Source: Trichobilharzia szidati (Eukaryota; Platyhelminthes; Trematoda; Strigeidida; Schistosomatidae). Taken from it: DNA of 64,000 nt. Positions 1-13,959 of the stretch are shown one piece after another (positions within the stretch are counted from its first letter, which is position 1; each line of letters opens with the position of its first letter). Under the pieces are notes generated by a model. It worked only from the letters and a program-made list of their open reading frames with translations, was not told where the DNA came from and ran no database searches. The translations under genes were made by a program, and so were the position numbers. The DNA lies in NCBI GenBank assembly GCA_944472155.2, contig OX235277.1, positions 15,262,804-15,326,803 on the forward strand, given 5' to 3'.

Positions 1-723
1 TGGACTGTGCGAACACTAAATTTGTGAAGTGTATTACCAAAACTGCAAATAATAATTAACCATGGATTACGCAGGAATTAATTAACATACTGTCTGTGCT
101 CGATGACGTAAGTAATGCAAATTACAAACACTCCATATTTCCTGGAATTCTTCATACCATACTCGCTGAGGAATTTCTTTCGGGATATATCATAATTACA
201 CAGATGCAGCTGTTCGGTGACATTTTACACATGACATAATTGTAACATATTAAAAGTAGTCAAGTCTTTGTGAATACATTTGAAAGTAATGGAAATGTGG
301 CGTGGAGAATAAAAATATGAATCGGAGATCAGCTTATAATTAATCATGGCGATAAATAGAAGATACTTTTCCTTTAGCTTTGTTAAACACACGCCATGCC
401 ATATAACGTTTCTCTATGATATCAACTTTCTGCCATGTTTATCGTTTTCACTTGAGAAGAATGCTCATGGATAAATAGGGTAGTAGAATTCTGTGTAAAT
501 TTACCTGATGAAAAAACAGATCATGGATTTCAAAATAAACTTGATGTATTCACCTGGAGTCAATTTTGTAACAGCTCTCTCACTGTGTGATGTTAGCAGA
601 GGATGGCGCCATTAAAGTATAGCGTTTTTAATTTGATTTCTGCATATTCTGAGTACACTCACTGTTAGAAATACTGTAACTAGCATAAGAACTTTTACCC
701 TATACGTCAAATTTTATACTCAG

Positions 724-3700
724 ACGTGGAAGGTAAATCATCTATTTACTAAAATCATCAAGAGTTTTCACAAGATTTTCTGGAATACTTAAGAGGAGTG
801 AATATCAACCTGGATAACTGAAGATGAAACTGAAACACACTTCACGGACAGTTTTGACGTGGTAAACATTTAAATGAGCAGTGAAACAGTTGATTTAAAG
901 TTCGGATGACATTTTTACTAGAGGCTCTAATTGGCTTCACGCCCAAGGTCTTCTCAAATGTGATATGTGTTACATCCTTAAATTGGTTATCTTGCACAAC
1001 AGTCTGTAGTCAGATAAGCATTTGCGATGGCGTCACATGGAAGTGGATTGTAAATCACTGTATAATATAGGGTTAATTGACGAATAAAGATTAGAGAGAG
1101 ATTTCTTGCCTGAAGAATCTTAAAGAAATAGAGCCTAAGCAATTTTTGAAGTTCAATTATAGAAAAGAAGATGAAAGAACTCAGTTGCAGTTTATCAAAG
1201 CAATTTTGAAAAATGCTTTCAGTGGAATAGTGTGCGGAGTCATTCATGAATCTGTAGTTATCCATACGGTTAATTCGATACAAGTTAATATTTTGTGGTC
1301 GGGATTCAATTATCTTCAGTCCTCCGAAACCTACTCTGAGTGACAAATTATTTGTGAATTTTCCAGTCTTGTATTCTAATGTAATAAAATTTATGGAATC
1401 TGACCAATTCTACAAATTTATTTGGTGATGTCAAATTTTATAACTAACATTTATGATGACATCTGAATTTTAGATGTCATGAGTAAGTGCTTTGGAATTG
1501 TTAATTTACACTCCAAAAAAATAAATTAACTGAAGATGCATGGATATAATTTGTTAAAAGTTGATATATGGAAATGTTTTAGATAAACTTTGAGTGCTGT
1601 TGATTGCAGTTTTGTGATGAAACCATACTAGATACGCATTATCACAAAGCTTCCTCTAAACATATGAAGATAAATATACGGGTCGCACTTTGTACTTCGT
1701 TATCAGCTACTGCGAGCATCATGTCAGAAGTGTGATGCCGCCTACATAGAATGACTTTACACTGACATCTTTTGCCTGTATTGATGTGCATATAATGAGT
1801 CATACACTGAATATGTTCAATTTTTATCTCAAAAGAATATTATAGTAAGTCAAATCATATTCCAACACATCGTCTTCATTGACTAAGTGGGTAAAATAAC
1901 TATCTCTTGTCAGTTTGCTTGAGTTTGTATGATCTCATTCTTCATCACTTAGTAATCCGGGAGGTTTCTGAGAACACAAATCTACAAATTTTATATCTGA
2001 AATATTTTTGACTTTTTATAAGTGTGAACTACGAGCAGACACTTTCAATGTGTATCACTGCAATACACTCTTCCTGTGAAGTGATTGCATTTTCCTCTTT
2101 TTTTAATATAGGTGATAATCGTAAGTTTGCCGTAGAATAGGTTCACAGTATCTTAGATGCATTCACATAGTTCAAATTTACATCCATCTCTGATTTCATG
2201 ATAGGTGTGGTGGTTGCAGATTTATGTCAAAGAAATCCCATTTCGAAGATTTTATTCCTAACTTCACCAAACAATGTTTTCGTTATAAGTATCTATGTGT
2301 ATTTGTATTAGTGTAGAAACCTAACAATTTTCGATAAAAAATGACTTTGTTCATATACCATGCCAACTGCCAGAACATCAATACTGACATGTTTGCGTAG
2401 AGTTCAATATTCAACACACATTTTTTCATTAAATGGTTTCTTAATATACTCCATGTGTATAACTTAGCGGATCAGAAATGCAAACTAGAATTCGCTTAAG
2501 TGAATCGGATTGAAGTGAGCCACCCATAATTATGTTCACAGTTCAAGGATTTACGGCAAAAATAGAAGTAAATGTGCAGGTGAGAGAACTATGGAAGCTC
2601 ATGAAAGTAAAGTGTGACATTGATGAATTGTAGAAATCAAATCTGAATCATTTTCTCAATATGTCGTGCAATGCCGATAAATTTGATAATCATCAAACAA
2701 TCAAAAATTTCGAAATTCTTCTACAGTAATATTAAAAATCCCTGCATACAAGATGAGTTAAATTATTCGCAGACCAAATCCTCACATAAACAGTGCCCTG
2801 TGAATCTCCCTTCAATAAGTGGTTAGTTAGAATTGATTTTAATGCATGCTACTTGATCCGAAATTCAGATATTGCATTTCTTGTTTTCCAGCCCAAAGTA
2901 AGTAGATATTTGTTTGCTTTGAAAATACCACTCAATAGTAATCTCCAATCATTGTTGTTCATACCTATCCCATTTGTGTAGCAAAACACTCTATAAACAG
3001 AGTCTTTTGATCCTCCATACTTTCTGTATTGATCAAACAATTAGGCTTGAAAACGTTTATGAGAAATCAATAAATAATACGGTGAACACATATTTTGTCA
3101 CTACCATTAAAATGTCACATGAAAACGGAGTAACAATCAGCCATATTTCTACGGGAGAATAAATTGTTCGAATGAATGCTTAAATTCCTGAACATGCGTT
3201 CCCTGTAAATTCTGACAGGATGAAAATTCAAAAAAGATTAGCAAAATAAATTTTTGATCACTGTTTTTTTTTAAATTCATTCTCCAGTAGACATTTTCTG
3301 ATAGATCAAACTTTCCTGCTGAGTATATTCCTATTCATTGTCTCTCTACTTTGAGTTCTCTCAAGTTGTATTCATCAATTTTCATAATTTCATATGTTGA
3401 ATGACATAAGTCAAATAACTGAGTAGTTACTGATACATGATTTTAGTTCTCTCACTACCATACACAGAGAAATTTTCCCCTACAGAGTTTCATATCATTA
3501 CGGTGGAATTGATATCGCTAGATCGCTAATCAGAAGGAGGATTTTTCTGCATCAAAATTTCCCACTGCGTTTTCGCAAACACATTTTTTGAAACAACATG
3601 AATTTGATTAAAAGATGATTCTAGCTCTCTGCTAACGGTTTAATCGGTTTACTTTCACCTTGCAGAAAGAGACGGTGAGTAAATGAATATAAATTAGATG

Positions 3701-6700
3701 TAGTAATAGTTGTTATTTCATTGCATCACAGATTGCATAGTAATTGTAACAAACTGTTTTCAAACTGTAGCTATATTTACGTCTTCACTGTTGCTCAGAA
3801 ATCATTCGTGAGTTCTTACAACGATCAACTTTCTTGTTTCAAGTAATTCACTTCTAGTAATAGCCCATGAAATAGAGAGTTTGTACTAAACATTTATGAG
3901 ATATGTAACTGGACGGTGAGTTTAAGTATGCATAAATAGAAAGTTATCCAGACCGATGCCACGCAGTATGTGATCTGGTGATATCATTTATTCAGGCAAA
4001 TTTTGGCGACAACGACATCACATACTCTGGTTGAAATACATATGAAACACATTAATGCACAAGATTTTAGAACTTTATAATTATAACACCTTATGTTTCA
4101 TATAATAGAATCTGTCGGTGAGTTATTCAGCTGACGTATTGAATTTTTCATGCTGAAGTTAAGTGGTGACTTTTTGGTGTGTAATGTAGGTTGCAGTACG
4201 GCATGTATACATTTCACAATTCACTTGCCTTTAGTTCTCTTCTCAACAGGGCGTTTAGTGATGTCTCTATTTCGTGCAGTATATTCATCTCTGATGTCCA
4301 CTTCAAGACTCTTATTTGTTGCTGTTGTGCTCAATTATGTATCACTTATTATTATCCTTTTGGTTCGCGAAACACAATTCACTGATGGGATTTGTAGTCA
4401 TTTGAAGACCTTATAAATCTCAATAATTTCACTCCTCGTCGTACATCGCCATGAAATACTTTTCCTTGTGCTCCCAAGAGACCTAATAATTTCGGATACA
4501 ACATGAAAATCCCGAAACATCAGGGTTATCTTGGTGCTCATTTGAAGAGTGATTGTTGATAGTCTTGCGTTTCCAGTGCTCTTATCAGCCGTAATCATCT
4601 ATCTTTGTATTAAAGATAAGCTTCTAATATTCTTTTAAGTTTCTGTTTTTATAGGATGACTTTGGTAAATATCATCGCCCCTACACTGGTCATACGACAT
4701 GACAGCAAATTAGACAAAAATACAAAAACTTTCATTTTTCAATGCAGATAAGGGTAAGTCTTCGAAACGTATGCACGGAAATGAAAGTTGTTTCGAGTGC
4801 TCTGAGCATTCCATCCAAAAATACTTTTGAAAGCAGATCATTTTGTACATTTCACATAAAACTGCTGCAATCGCGTCTGAATAATAAAATGTTGATATCC
4901 TTAACTAAATCTGGAGAGCAAAAACACGCTGTCTGTTTGACCCTTAAATTTTCTGGCTGCAATTATCTAAAATATTCAGAAAACAGGTTGTAGTATTATT
5001 TTGCCATATCTCATTTAAGTCTTAAGTATGAATACAGTGATGACGAAAATTGTGATGAATCCATAGTGAAATTAGAAAGGAGACTGATATTTTAGTGATA
5101 TTATATTACCGTATATATATATATCATGTTATAATCCACTCAACTGCTTGTTATTACTGAAGACAGTATAATTAGCTTATCTAATGATCTCTGCATTATA
5201 AATTGAAGACCTCAGTGAGTGACCTATTGCATTATATCTGGACAGCTAATGTGGTTTTTTCTCGTAGTAAAATATAAAATCGAGGCATTTATGAATGCAT
5301 CAACATTCAAGCCCAAGATATCTGATCATTTATCTGTAATATTGACCTTCATAATAGAAAATGAAGAAATTTCACATGATGACTCCATTTTTACTTTCAA
5401 ATCTTTTATATACAGTTTGCTTACTTATCACTTTCCACCAACAACTGATTATGTAAATAGATCAATGTCTAAGTAAGTCACAAGGTATCATAAGGCTAAT
5501 TTACAAACAAGTGATACTAAAATGATTTCGGATTTCAATATGTGAATTTATTAGCACCATGAAAATTGAGTGTAAAGCATTTGAATGACTGTATTAGCAA
5601 GTAATTTATATCAGTCACTTCGGTGTGAACCTCGATGATATAATTCAGTCAAGATAACTGAGGGCCAGACACGATTTACTATCAATAAATCAGAACCAGT
5701 GATTAGAAAAGATGAATAGCATTTGTAGATCTATTTCGAATTTTCTCAACAGATGTGATTTTTTAAGGTGATTATTGTCTAAATTCATTGTGTCACTCTG
5801 TAAGCAATGAAATGGAATGATTGAACCTACATCGGAAGATACTTCTCGTAAAAGTGAAATGTTTAAGGAGAGATGAAATGAGGCTATCCATTTTTGTAAC
5901 TACGTGGAGAGAATGTTTTTCTTCATTCATCAATGTTGTGTGGATGCACAAAGAAGTACATTCAAATATGAAATGGTCGTTGACGGAGCGTAAGGTCAGC
6001 GTCTGTCAAAATTCCTTATTTTTCTTTGAATCTATTGGACAATACACTAACAATTCAGTTGCTTTAATGCGAAACTCGAGTTCATCACCCACTTATAAGA
6101 ATTAAATTCTAAATGAAGATAACAGAAGAGGATGAATAGTACTCAATATATTTTTCTCAAATGGTTGATAGAGGAAGTAAGTTTCCACCTCATTATTATT
6201 GTACGGTCTTTGATATATTACCCCATTGCAGATAGTTGAATGCTTCTAGAACAAACACAACTATACTACATATATCCACGTCAATGTCATATATGTCACA
6301 GATGCCAGGAATAAGTCTTCATGTTACACAAATAATAATAGAGTTGATTTGTAGCTCAGGTGTATGTTGTTATACGGTTGTGTTCTGTGATCTCGTCAGT
6401 TAAATCATGATTTGATTCTCTAGAGGGAAACTGAAAGCTTACAAATTATGTCAATCAAATCAGAGAAAACAAACAAAGAAAAACAATCACCTTTACAGTG
6501 AACCTTTCGGTATCGCAGCCTGTACACGACTCGCCTCGAGAAATAAGTTAATCGAAACTGTATACATCGATAGAATAATAAAATTCACATATATTCTCTC
6601 ACCTGTGTGCAGTAGGAATCAGTTGATATTTTGAATTTACTTTGAAATAACAATCATCGAAATCTTATCCAAAGTGACTTGATAACAACACAAATTGAAC

Positions 6701-7240
6701 ATCGACACATAATGTGTGAGGAGGTATTCATCGTTGAAAAGTTTATAGTTATACTTCATGGTCAATAATGTCGTACGTTTACTGAACGACTGTCCACATT
6801 TCGAAATATTTTCAGTTCCTAACATAAATGAGGTGCTCCACATTGTTCACACATTTTGCGGAGACCACGTCCGCTTGAGAAAAAATGTGTGCCATTGTGC
6901 GGTAGATTTCTAAAGTTGTATCTAACTTATTGTTTTGAACGAGTTACGTCACCTCCACTCTGAAATAGACGACTTTTCATGTATCACTTTTGATGTATCA
7001 AATATGAGTTCTCTTTAGGGAGTTTGTAAGAATTACAATTCAAAACAGGCTACATTGAATATAAATATTTGTTGTTGATATTTTTAATAAATTGCTTATG
7101 TATCAAACTTTTGTAAAGAGACATTTGTATATACATTTATCAAGGGATACAAATTTTTGTAATTTTGAATTACAGAAGGCCAGCAGAACAGCCAAAGAGG
7201 GGATCAGAGTTTTACAACCTTCAACATGAAATATTTGTGA
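724..7240 (+). CDS. Micro-exon gene copy A (5' end outside window)
   Basis: This is a spliced gene, not one open frame. Proposed exons: 724-732, 1474-1482, 1836-1844, 2112-2120, 2892-2897, 3666-3674, 4109-4117, 4190-4204, 4748-4753, 5209-5214, 5461-5472 and terminal 7176-7240. Each internal piece is 6-15 nt, a multiple of three, preceded by AG and followed by GT (mostly gtgagt or gtaagt), and the same pieces recur in copies B and C. Read in phase 1 they join without a stop, and the terminal exon ends in TGA at 7238-7240. The signal-peptide exon should lie before base 1. Short symmetrical exons of this kind are the known hallmark of schistosome MEGs, which encode secreted proteins of gland or tegument. 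A 21-nt exon seen in B and C has lost its donor here (5268-5288, followed by tt). Function is inferred from gene architecture only. Confidence 0.65.
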
Positions 7241-7373
7241 TAGAACTGTCACTTTTTACAAGTGAAATTAACTGTCTTCTAAAATGTCTACTGCATACAT
7301 CAAACAACATCTCGAATTATTCCATGTATGTATTTCATTTGTTTCTTAAATAATGTTTAAGCTATTAACACTC

Positions 7374-7379
7374 AATAAA
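7374..7379 (+). terminator. Polyadenylation signal of gene A
   Basis: AATAAA lies about 135 nt after the TGA of the terminal exon. The same signal sits at the matching place in copies B (33,262) and C (54,228-54,233, reverse strand). Confidence 0.6.
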
Positions 7380-7389
7380 ATAAATAATT

Positions 7390-8640
7390 CATAAAGGAAA
7401 TTTATGTACACAAAACGGATGTTTCTACCTAAAATGTAGGAAGAAGTACAGTATTTATGGCTTAATAGCATGCCGCTTTTGGGCATCGTGGTTGTTTAAC
7501 GTGGACTACATTGTTTTCTACTGTTCATAGTATTCTATATGCGGAAGAATTTCACAAAAATACCTACACATTGGTATAATTCTTGTGCCGATGTTAACAT
7601 TTCACACTGTTTTATGGAAGAATGTGATGTATTGCTTGCAGAAACAATAGGAATAATTAATGTCATATCAAAACATAATTAAACAATATATCAGAATCAT
7701 CGTTAATCAAAGAACAACAAGAATCCTCAGTTAATTAAGAGTGAAATATAGTTCACTTCACAAAAACAACAATATAGTCCATAGAACCATACGGCATATA
7801 TGTCATTGTTGCTTCTCTCCTGTTTCAGAGCATGATGAACTCAAGAAATAGCTTCTTCATCCTTAAGAACCCAAAGGAATATTATTATTTTATAATGCAT
7901 GAAATAGATCTATCACTAAGTTACTATATTTATCACACCGAGGATATATAGATTCGCAAATGTGGAATCTACTTACACTGTTTAACTCATGAAGAGATAT
8001 CACAAAAATGTTTTGTTATCGGAGAATATACCTGCAGTTTACAGAAAACGAACGCAACTGAAAGACTACTACAAATATTAATAATAAAATCTCTATCGGC
8101 ATAGGTCGGCGAATATTTGTAGCTCAAACGAGTAATATGTTGGTACATTTGAGTTCTCCTATCTGTACTGCTTAGTTGTGAAGCCTTCATTGGCTCACCA
8201 GGCGGTATTAAAGCGCATACTTCAACTAGAAGAAAGCATCACGAATTCTCAAACGGTTTGGTAATCACTTAACCTAGCAAACTTGGTCAGAATTGATGTT
8301 TTGTGTGTGTACAAACTATGAACTCATGTTAGTCAAATACTCAGTTACACCAGCTACAACCGAATGGCAAAAAGAGGAAATCATGTAAAGATTACTCATG
8401 ATGGCATGGAACTACTTTATCACCCTTACATTGGTAAAAATGAATGAAAAATTTCTTAAGGCTGTCTTCTACTGTAGATATCAACTTTCAAGTCAACTAA
8501 CTGAATCAAACCCAGGACCTTCAGGTTACAAGGTTAGCTAGTATACCATTCAACCACTTGGAATAATTTCAATGAATTATGGATCATGGAACTTCAGGAA
8601 ACTCCATCCAGCAGGAAGTATCTGGCAAGCATCAGATTAA
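7390..8640. other. Intergenic DNA downstream of gene A
   Basis: No gene seen. Short frames such as the reverse one at 7,987-8,190 have counterparts in units B (40,202-40,414) and C (53,190-53,402), but only because the whole stretch is duplicated. Confidence 0.6.
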
Positions 8641-8900
8641 TTTTTCAATGATTGGCTTTTTAAATATTAGATTTGTTTTCACGAGTTGATCACAGATTGA
8701 TATCAGTAAGAGAATTATTGAAAACTGCAGAGAACTGGACAGCTGTTTCATCCTAGTATGAGAATCATCGACAATAGGCAGAATTAAACAGCTGTCCAGT
8801 ACTTCCTGGTTTTCAATGATTCTACAACTGATATCAATCTATTATAAGCTCGTGTGAACAAATGTAATCCTTACAAATCAAACATTGAAAACATAAATTA
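8641..8900. repeat. Foldback (inverted-repeat) element, copy A
   Basis: The left half (from about 8,641, through gttgatcacagattgatatc to cagctgttt) is the reverse complement, with mismatches, of the right half (aaacagctgtccag through gatatcaatct to about 8,900). Arms are roughly 110 nt around a short loop. Copies occur at 41,323-41,545 and 52,024-52,290. No coding capacity. A MITE-like or foldback element is the likeliest reading. Confidence 0.65.
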
Positions 8901-11900
8901 AACAATGAAAGACACCCTCATGTTTAAGCTTATTTCATGCAAAAGTATGCTATGCAGATGGTATCCAGTGAGACAATGAAATATCCAAAACTAATTTATC
9001 CAGCTCTAAGAACGCATTTAAACCGAAACATTCTCTTCAATCTAATGCAGATTAATGGGTTGAAATAATTAGAAACCTTTTATCTCTTACGATGAAGAAA
9101 ACTTTCAACGCTGTTGAATTTCAACATGTTTTCTACAGAAAACCTACGATTTGCATGAAACTAAGGCACAAATCACCACTGTTGACCACATCAACATGCA
9201 TCTATCAACCCTTCTGCCCCTTTGGAGCTTAGTAATTTGGTCAAACTCATCGTTTGCTACCCAATAATTAATCTTCATTACTTTTTGTCTGCCTTGATAT
9301 AACAAATAAGGGCTTAAGTTCCACACATTAATATTTTCACCGCGTTCATTCCTCTTCACACAAGTGAAATGGATTGTAGTAATTCATGCAATTTTGACTT
9401 CTATATTACTGCTTATGATAAGAACGTGTGTTATAAGAATATTCGGAACGTTTAATAAGAATACAATTCGCGTGTAAGATTAACTACGTCTTCTATATTT
9501 TACTCCGAAATTCATCAAGGGCAATGATAATTTTGAAAAAAACAATATGTTTAACAAAGTCACTGTTTGAATTGAAGTTGATTTCAATACTGAGTGATAC
9601 GAAATTTGAAGGCAATAAGCCTTTTTGTTGCAAACATTTCAAATATCTCGCCTAATATTAACTGAAGCTAAGCCGATTCATAAAATATTTAACATAATTA
9701 CATTTAATCGATGGAGTAGTTTACCAGAGAATAGATGATGATGACGATGACTAGAATCTTTAGAACCATGGAAAATTATTCCGATCCGTAAAATTACAAA
9801 TGAAATTAGAGAGTAGTGGGGCTGGTAAACGACTGGTAAATTGCACTGAAGTTATCTATTAATGGAGAAATATCAACATTATGTATTTAGGAAACGCAAA
9901 ATTCACAGAAGAAAATATTTTTGAGTTAGGTTAGAAACATGAAAATTTTTCTATATTTTGAATTATCTCAGGACAATCAATTTCCATAAGATTATCAGAA
10001 TTCTTTTGACGGATGTTTGTTAGGAATTGATATTTACAGATGTGGATTTTTTTTTTTTTTGGATTTTCAGCTTGATTTCCACACCGTATTTTCAGTACAA
10101 CTGTGGAACTTTCAGCATGGATATCGGTTGATGGATATAGTTGACGTTCATTTCAGAATAAATTACTTATGTGTACCATGAACAGCATTGATTTTCATTT
10201 GGAAAATCGATTTCTCTTTATAACCTTCATCTTACTTGAAGAAATACATTGTAATCAAAGAGGATACATATGTGGAACTAAACGTTATTGATAACGTGAA
10301 AAGCAGGCGTATTTAAATATTTGCGCATTCTTTAACCATTAATTAAACCTTTTGTAAACAGTGTACAGAGTTTACAGGATAGCATTGAGCAGCACCACGT
10401 AACGCACATTCATATTAGGACGCTTTCTGTGGCAGTTTGCCATTGGCTCTTGAATATGGGAGAAAAAATATTCAAGAAAATACACTCAACTAATCTTTTA
10501 AACGTATTGGTGAAAATATTGTGATTTACTAGGTGTGAACGCTTGAAGAAATGCATTTAGCATCAACTCATTTTACAGATTGGATAGAAATAGCATTGTG
10601 GATGAAATGATTATTCAATGGTCATGAAATCTGCTGATAAAGATGCATTTTTAAATGTTTCTGGTAAAACGTATCGTCATTATTGACACTTCTGATGTTT
10701 TTCAGTGGGCAGTATGAATAAATGTGCATTTCTGCTGGGGATTTTCCATTTATAGGAATTCAAAACCAGAGAGTGAGCGAAGAGACTCTTCTCATCTCAT
10801 TTATAATCAATACGTACAATCATATTTATATGTATATATATAACTTTTCGTATTGAGGAATTATATCCGGTGAAGGAATCGAATGCATAATGTGAATGCA
10901 TAAAGTATTAAAAGAAGTATAAAAATAGTAGTGTACAATTTGTACATTCTCCCTCTATTACGTCAATTGGTACTAATACTTTTCTCACTTTAAACTGTCG
11001 TCAGTATTATTTCACTGTTTCCATTTGTCATTCTATATCAATATTGTTTGGCAAGGTTAAATTCTATATTTTACAATTCCACACCAGTTAAGGTTAAGTT
11101 TATTTTCCATTCGATTCGTCTTCTAATCCTATAATTGCACACCCCTCCGAACTTATATACACACTTTTTATGGATTATTTCTTGTATGATTAATTGATTC
11201 GCAAGTTGACATTGAAATGTGATTACAAACTGTAATATTCTAATTGCATTTCGTAATTGCATAATTGCATTCACATCTATGATTCATTTCCCTCGCCGGG
11301 TATAATTCTTCAGTATGAAAAACTATGTGTACGATTATGCATCTTGATAATTAATCCGATGGGATGAGTCTTCGCCGAATTACTCGTTTTTATTTCCCGT
11401 ATGTTATATTGGGAGGTTTCCATGAATTTCCCATCTATACAATTATTTAAATTCCCTCTAACACTCCTAATTTGATATACAGGATTATCCCGTGGAAAGC
11501 AAAGCATTACATGAATATTCCTATTTGTGACTTTGTTTGTGAGACGACAGTATTTTTCACCGAATAATTTTACACTGATTTATTCAGGCCAGAAGGAGTC
11601 AGTGCTCACACGACAACGGCTATTCGGTATAAATTGTCTTCGCCATACTGAGCAATATTATGGAAATTCTTAGATGGATATTTCGTGATTATTTGGTACA
11701 TGAGTTGAGAAAAATTGAAATTTACAATGATATATGTGGCAAGGCGTCTCAAGCATATGGATATCTTACGAAGGAAACAAACTTGGTTAAATCAGATGTT
11801 AAATTTCACATCTAAATAATCCTAAGTTAAGTGAACTGTATATTGCTTTCACAAACGAAGGCAATATACCATTTCATAGAGAATTTTGGTAGCGTTCTTT

Positions 11901-12930
11901 TTGCATGGTCAGTTTCATCAGTTTGGCAACAGTCTTGCCATTTAGATTGTTAAGTCTTAGCAACTTAATCAGGTGGGGAAATAATGAGTGGTGAATTCGT
12001 TCACTCAGGAAGCCTCTATACATCCTAAAGGAAAGATGGAAACATGTATCGTGGATTTTCATGACTACCCATCAGTAAATGTAATTTCAGTAATGACGAT
12101 ACCAGAGTTGCCTAAAAGACAGTGAAAACCTATGTTTGTGTGACACACTATTATTTCATTGCTTTATATATTAATATAACGTCAAACGTTTTCATGAAAA
12201 AACATAGCGTGTGGTTATGGAACAAGAAAGTTGGATGACAAAGCCTCCTCATGGGTTTGCATATTTTATGAAATTTTCCAGGAATAGGCAACCTAATCGT
12301 AGGGAGACAAAGAACAATAAAAAAATATTCATTAACTCAAATATTCACTGAAAATAAAATCTACTTGTATAATTATGTACTCAAAAACTTCTCTGTTGTA
12401 TATTACACCACTGCCATTGCTTTTAAGCAAGAAGAATATGAAGATTAGCGGAGAATGATCTCTCAACTTAAAAATTTCTCCCTGGCATTCACCTTCACTT
12501 TCTTCTGCTTTTCTTTAATTAGAAATGCATGTTCGGATTTCAAAAGTGCAACCACATCGTTTTTAGACAGTGTCATTTGCTACATTGACATCACTATCAG
12601 TTTCCATACGAAGACCCACTTCATTGGGTATTAATCAATGAAGCATTGGAAAAATGAGAATACTGACAGTTGTGATAACCCAATCACGAATGTTTGCAAT
12701 GGTCATGAGAAAAATGCCTCAACAGCGTCACTAATGATAATAATAGTAATAAGGACAAACATTCATCTGTGGAAGTCAGAATGTAAAAGACTCTTCATGC
12801 AATGTCATGTCTTTTCACCTCATCTATTTTACTTTGCATCATTTGATTCCTCATGATCGGACCAATTTGGCTGATCATGCTGATGATCTAACAGTCCTCC
12901 CAAATATGAGTTCAAAGTGAAATCCTTACA
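8900..12930. other. Intergenic remainder of unit A
   Basis: AT-rich DNA with no recognisable gene, RNA or intact transposon. It aligns with 46,545-51,950 of unit C in reverse; its first kilobase also aligns with unit B up to 42,264. Confidence 0.6.
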
Positions 12931-13660
12931 AAAAAATGGCATTTATTCAGGGGCTTGTCATTATTCCATATTGATAAAATAGTGAGCATTACATTATCAA
13001 ATCAAACAAAGAAAAAGCTGATTCATTAAACCAAATGATTCATGAAATCTATCAGTCCTAAAGAGGTGTAGAAATAATGAAATCTGTACTCTTCGCTGAT
13101 TTCCTCTGAAGAGAGTGAAGGTTTGTTCAACCACTCCATCTGTGGTAAACTATCCTCATCTATATTCCTAATTTGCCTGTTTCCAAATTTGTCATTTTGC
13201 AATCAGTTTGTGTATCCTTCTCGTATTATGAAGACTGACATTCATAATTTTACTCTGAACAATATCCTGCAATATTTCACTTTTCACCTTTGATTAATTC
13301 AGTACAATTTCTAGCAACCTTGTCTCATCCGAATTGTCAGACTGTTTGTTGCCTGAGGCCCTTATAAAATGTAAATGTAATTATTTCCACACTGCTCTAT
13401 TAGCGATTCATCTTTTTCATGGAAAACTTCACAAAATGCACGATCAATTATTTATTGTCTCAATTAACATAATAATTATTATGAAAAAAACAATACTTTC
13501 ATATCTACATTGCACTACTATTTATCATTAGCAATTAGTATCACTTTACACTCTGAGTGAAATTTCATAACAATCCACCCATTATGATTGTTGACATTCT
13601 GCTTGATCTGCAGTAATTACTCTTTTCTACTTCAGCGCTGTTTACACATTATCTTTCTCT
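12930..13660. other. Unassigned AT-rich sequence
   Basis: No convincing coding region, RNA or repeat structure was found here. Confidence 0.4.
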
Positions 13661-13920
13661 ATTCCAGCCTTTATTGATCATTCTCTATTCTGTGCCTGTA
13701 ATTGGATATCAATGAGCGCTTTCTTCATCTTGGATTGAAAACAACAAAGAATAACAATAATTCAAAATACATTTTGTGTAAACAGTAATATCAATCAAGA
13801 AAATACAATTGCAAATAATGATGAAGTGATGCTTACTGACGATGGATATAACCAAGTATATCATCGGAGTAAGTTAAACCATGAAAACTGTCTCATTCTA
13901 TGTGGAGAAAATATGACGGG
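13660..13920 (+). repeat. Dispersed repeat shared with 45,730-45,960
   Basis: About 250 nt match 45,730-45,960 in the same direction (both contain atcaatgagcgcttt and gattgaaaacaacaaag). In both places a Penelope-like coding relic follows within 200 nt, so this may be the 5' part of that element family; that link is inference. Confidence 0.6.
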
Positions 13921-13959
13921 ACACTCGAAACATCTGTATATCGTGAAGACACATGGAGT

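Larger units (their letters stand above)
1..12930 (+). repeat. Segmental duplication unit A
   Basis: Bases 1-12,930 match unit B (from about 24,288) in the same direction and unit C (46,545-63,190) in reverse. Matches include exon-flanking introns, the terminal exon, and the intergenic stretch after it. A lacks several insertions that B and C share (27,196-28,170; 29,020-29,183; 33,500-33,809; the LINE tail at 31,564), so it is the outgroup of the three. The left edge of the unit lies outside the window. Confidence 0.9.

Noticed and set aside
6170..6174. A 5-nt exon candidate before gtaagt (B: 32,080s; C: 55,410s)
   Set aside because: Conserved borders, but five bases break phase 1. Pairing it with a 7-nt candidate near 7,016 restores phase but creates TAA at the terminal exon join.
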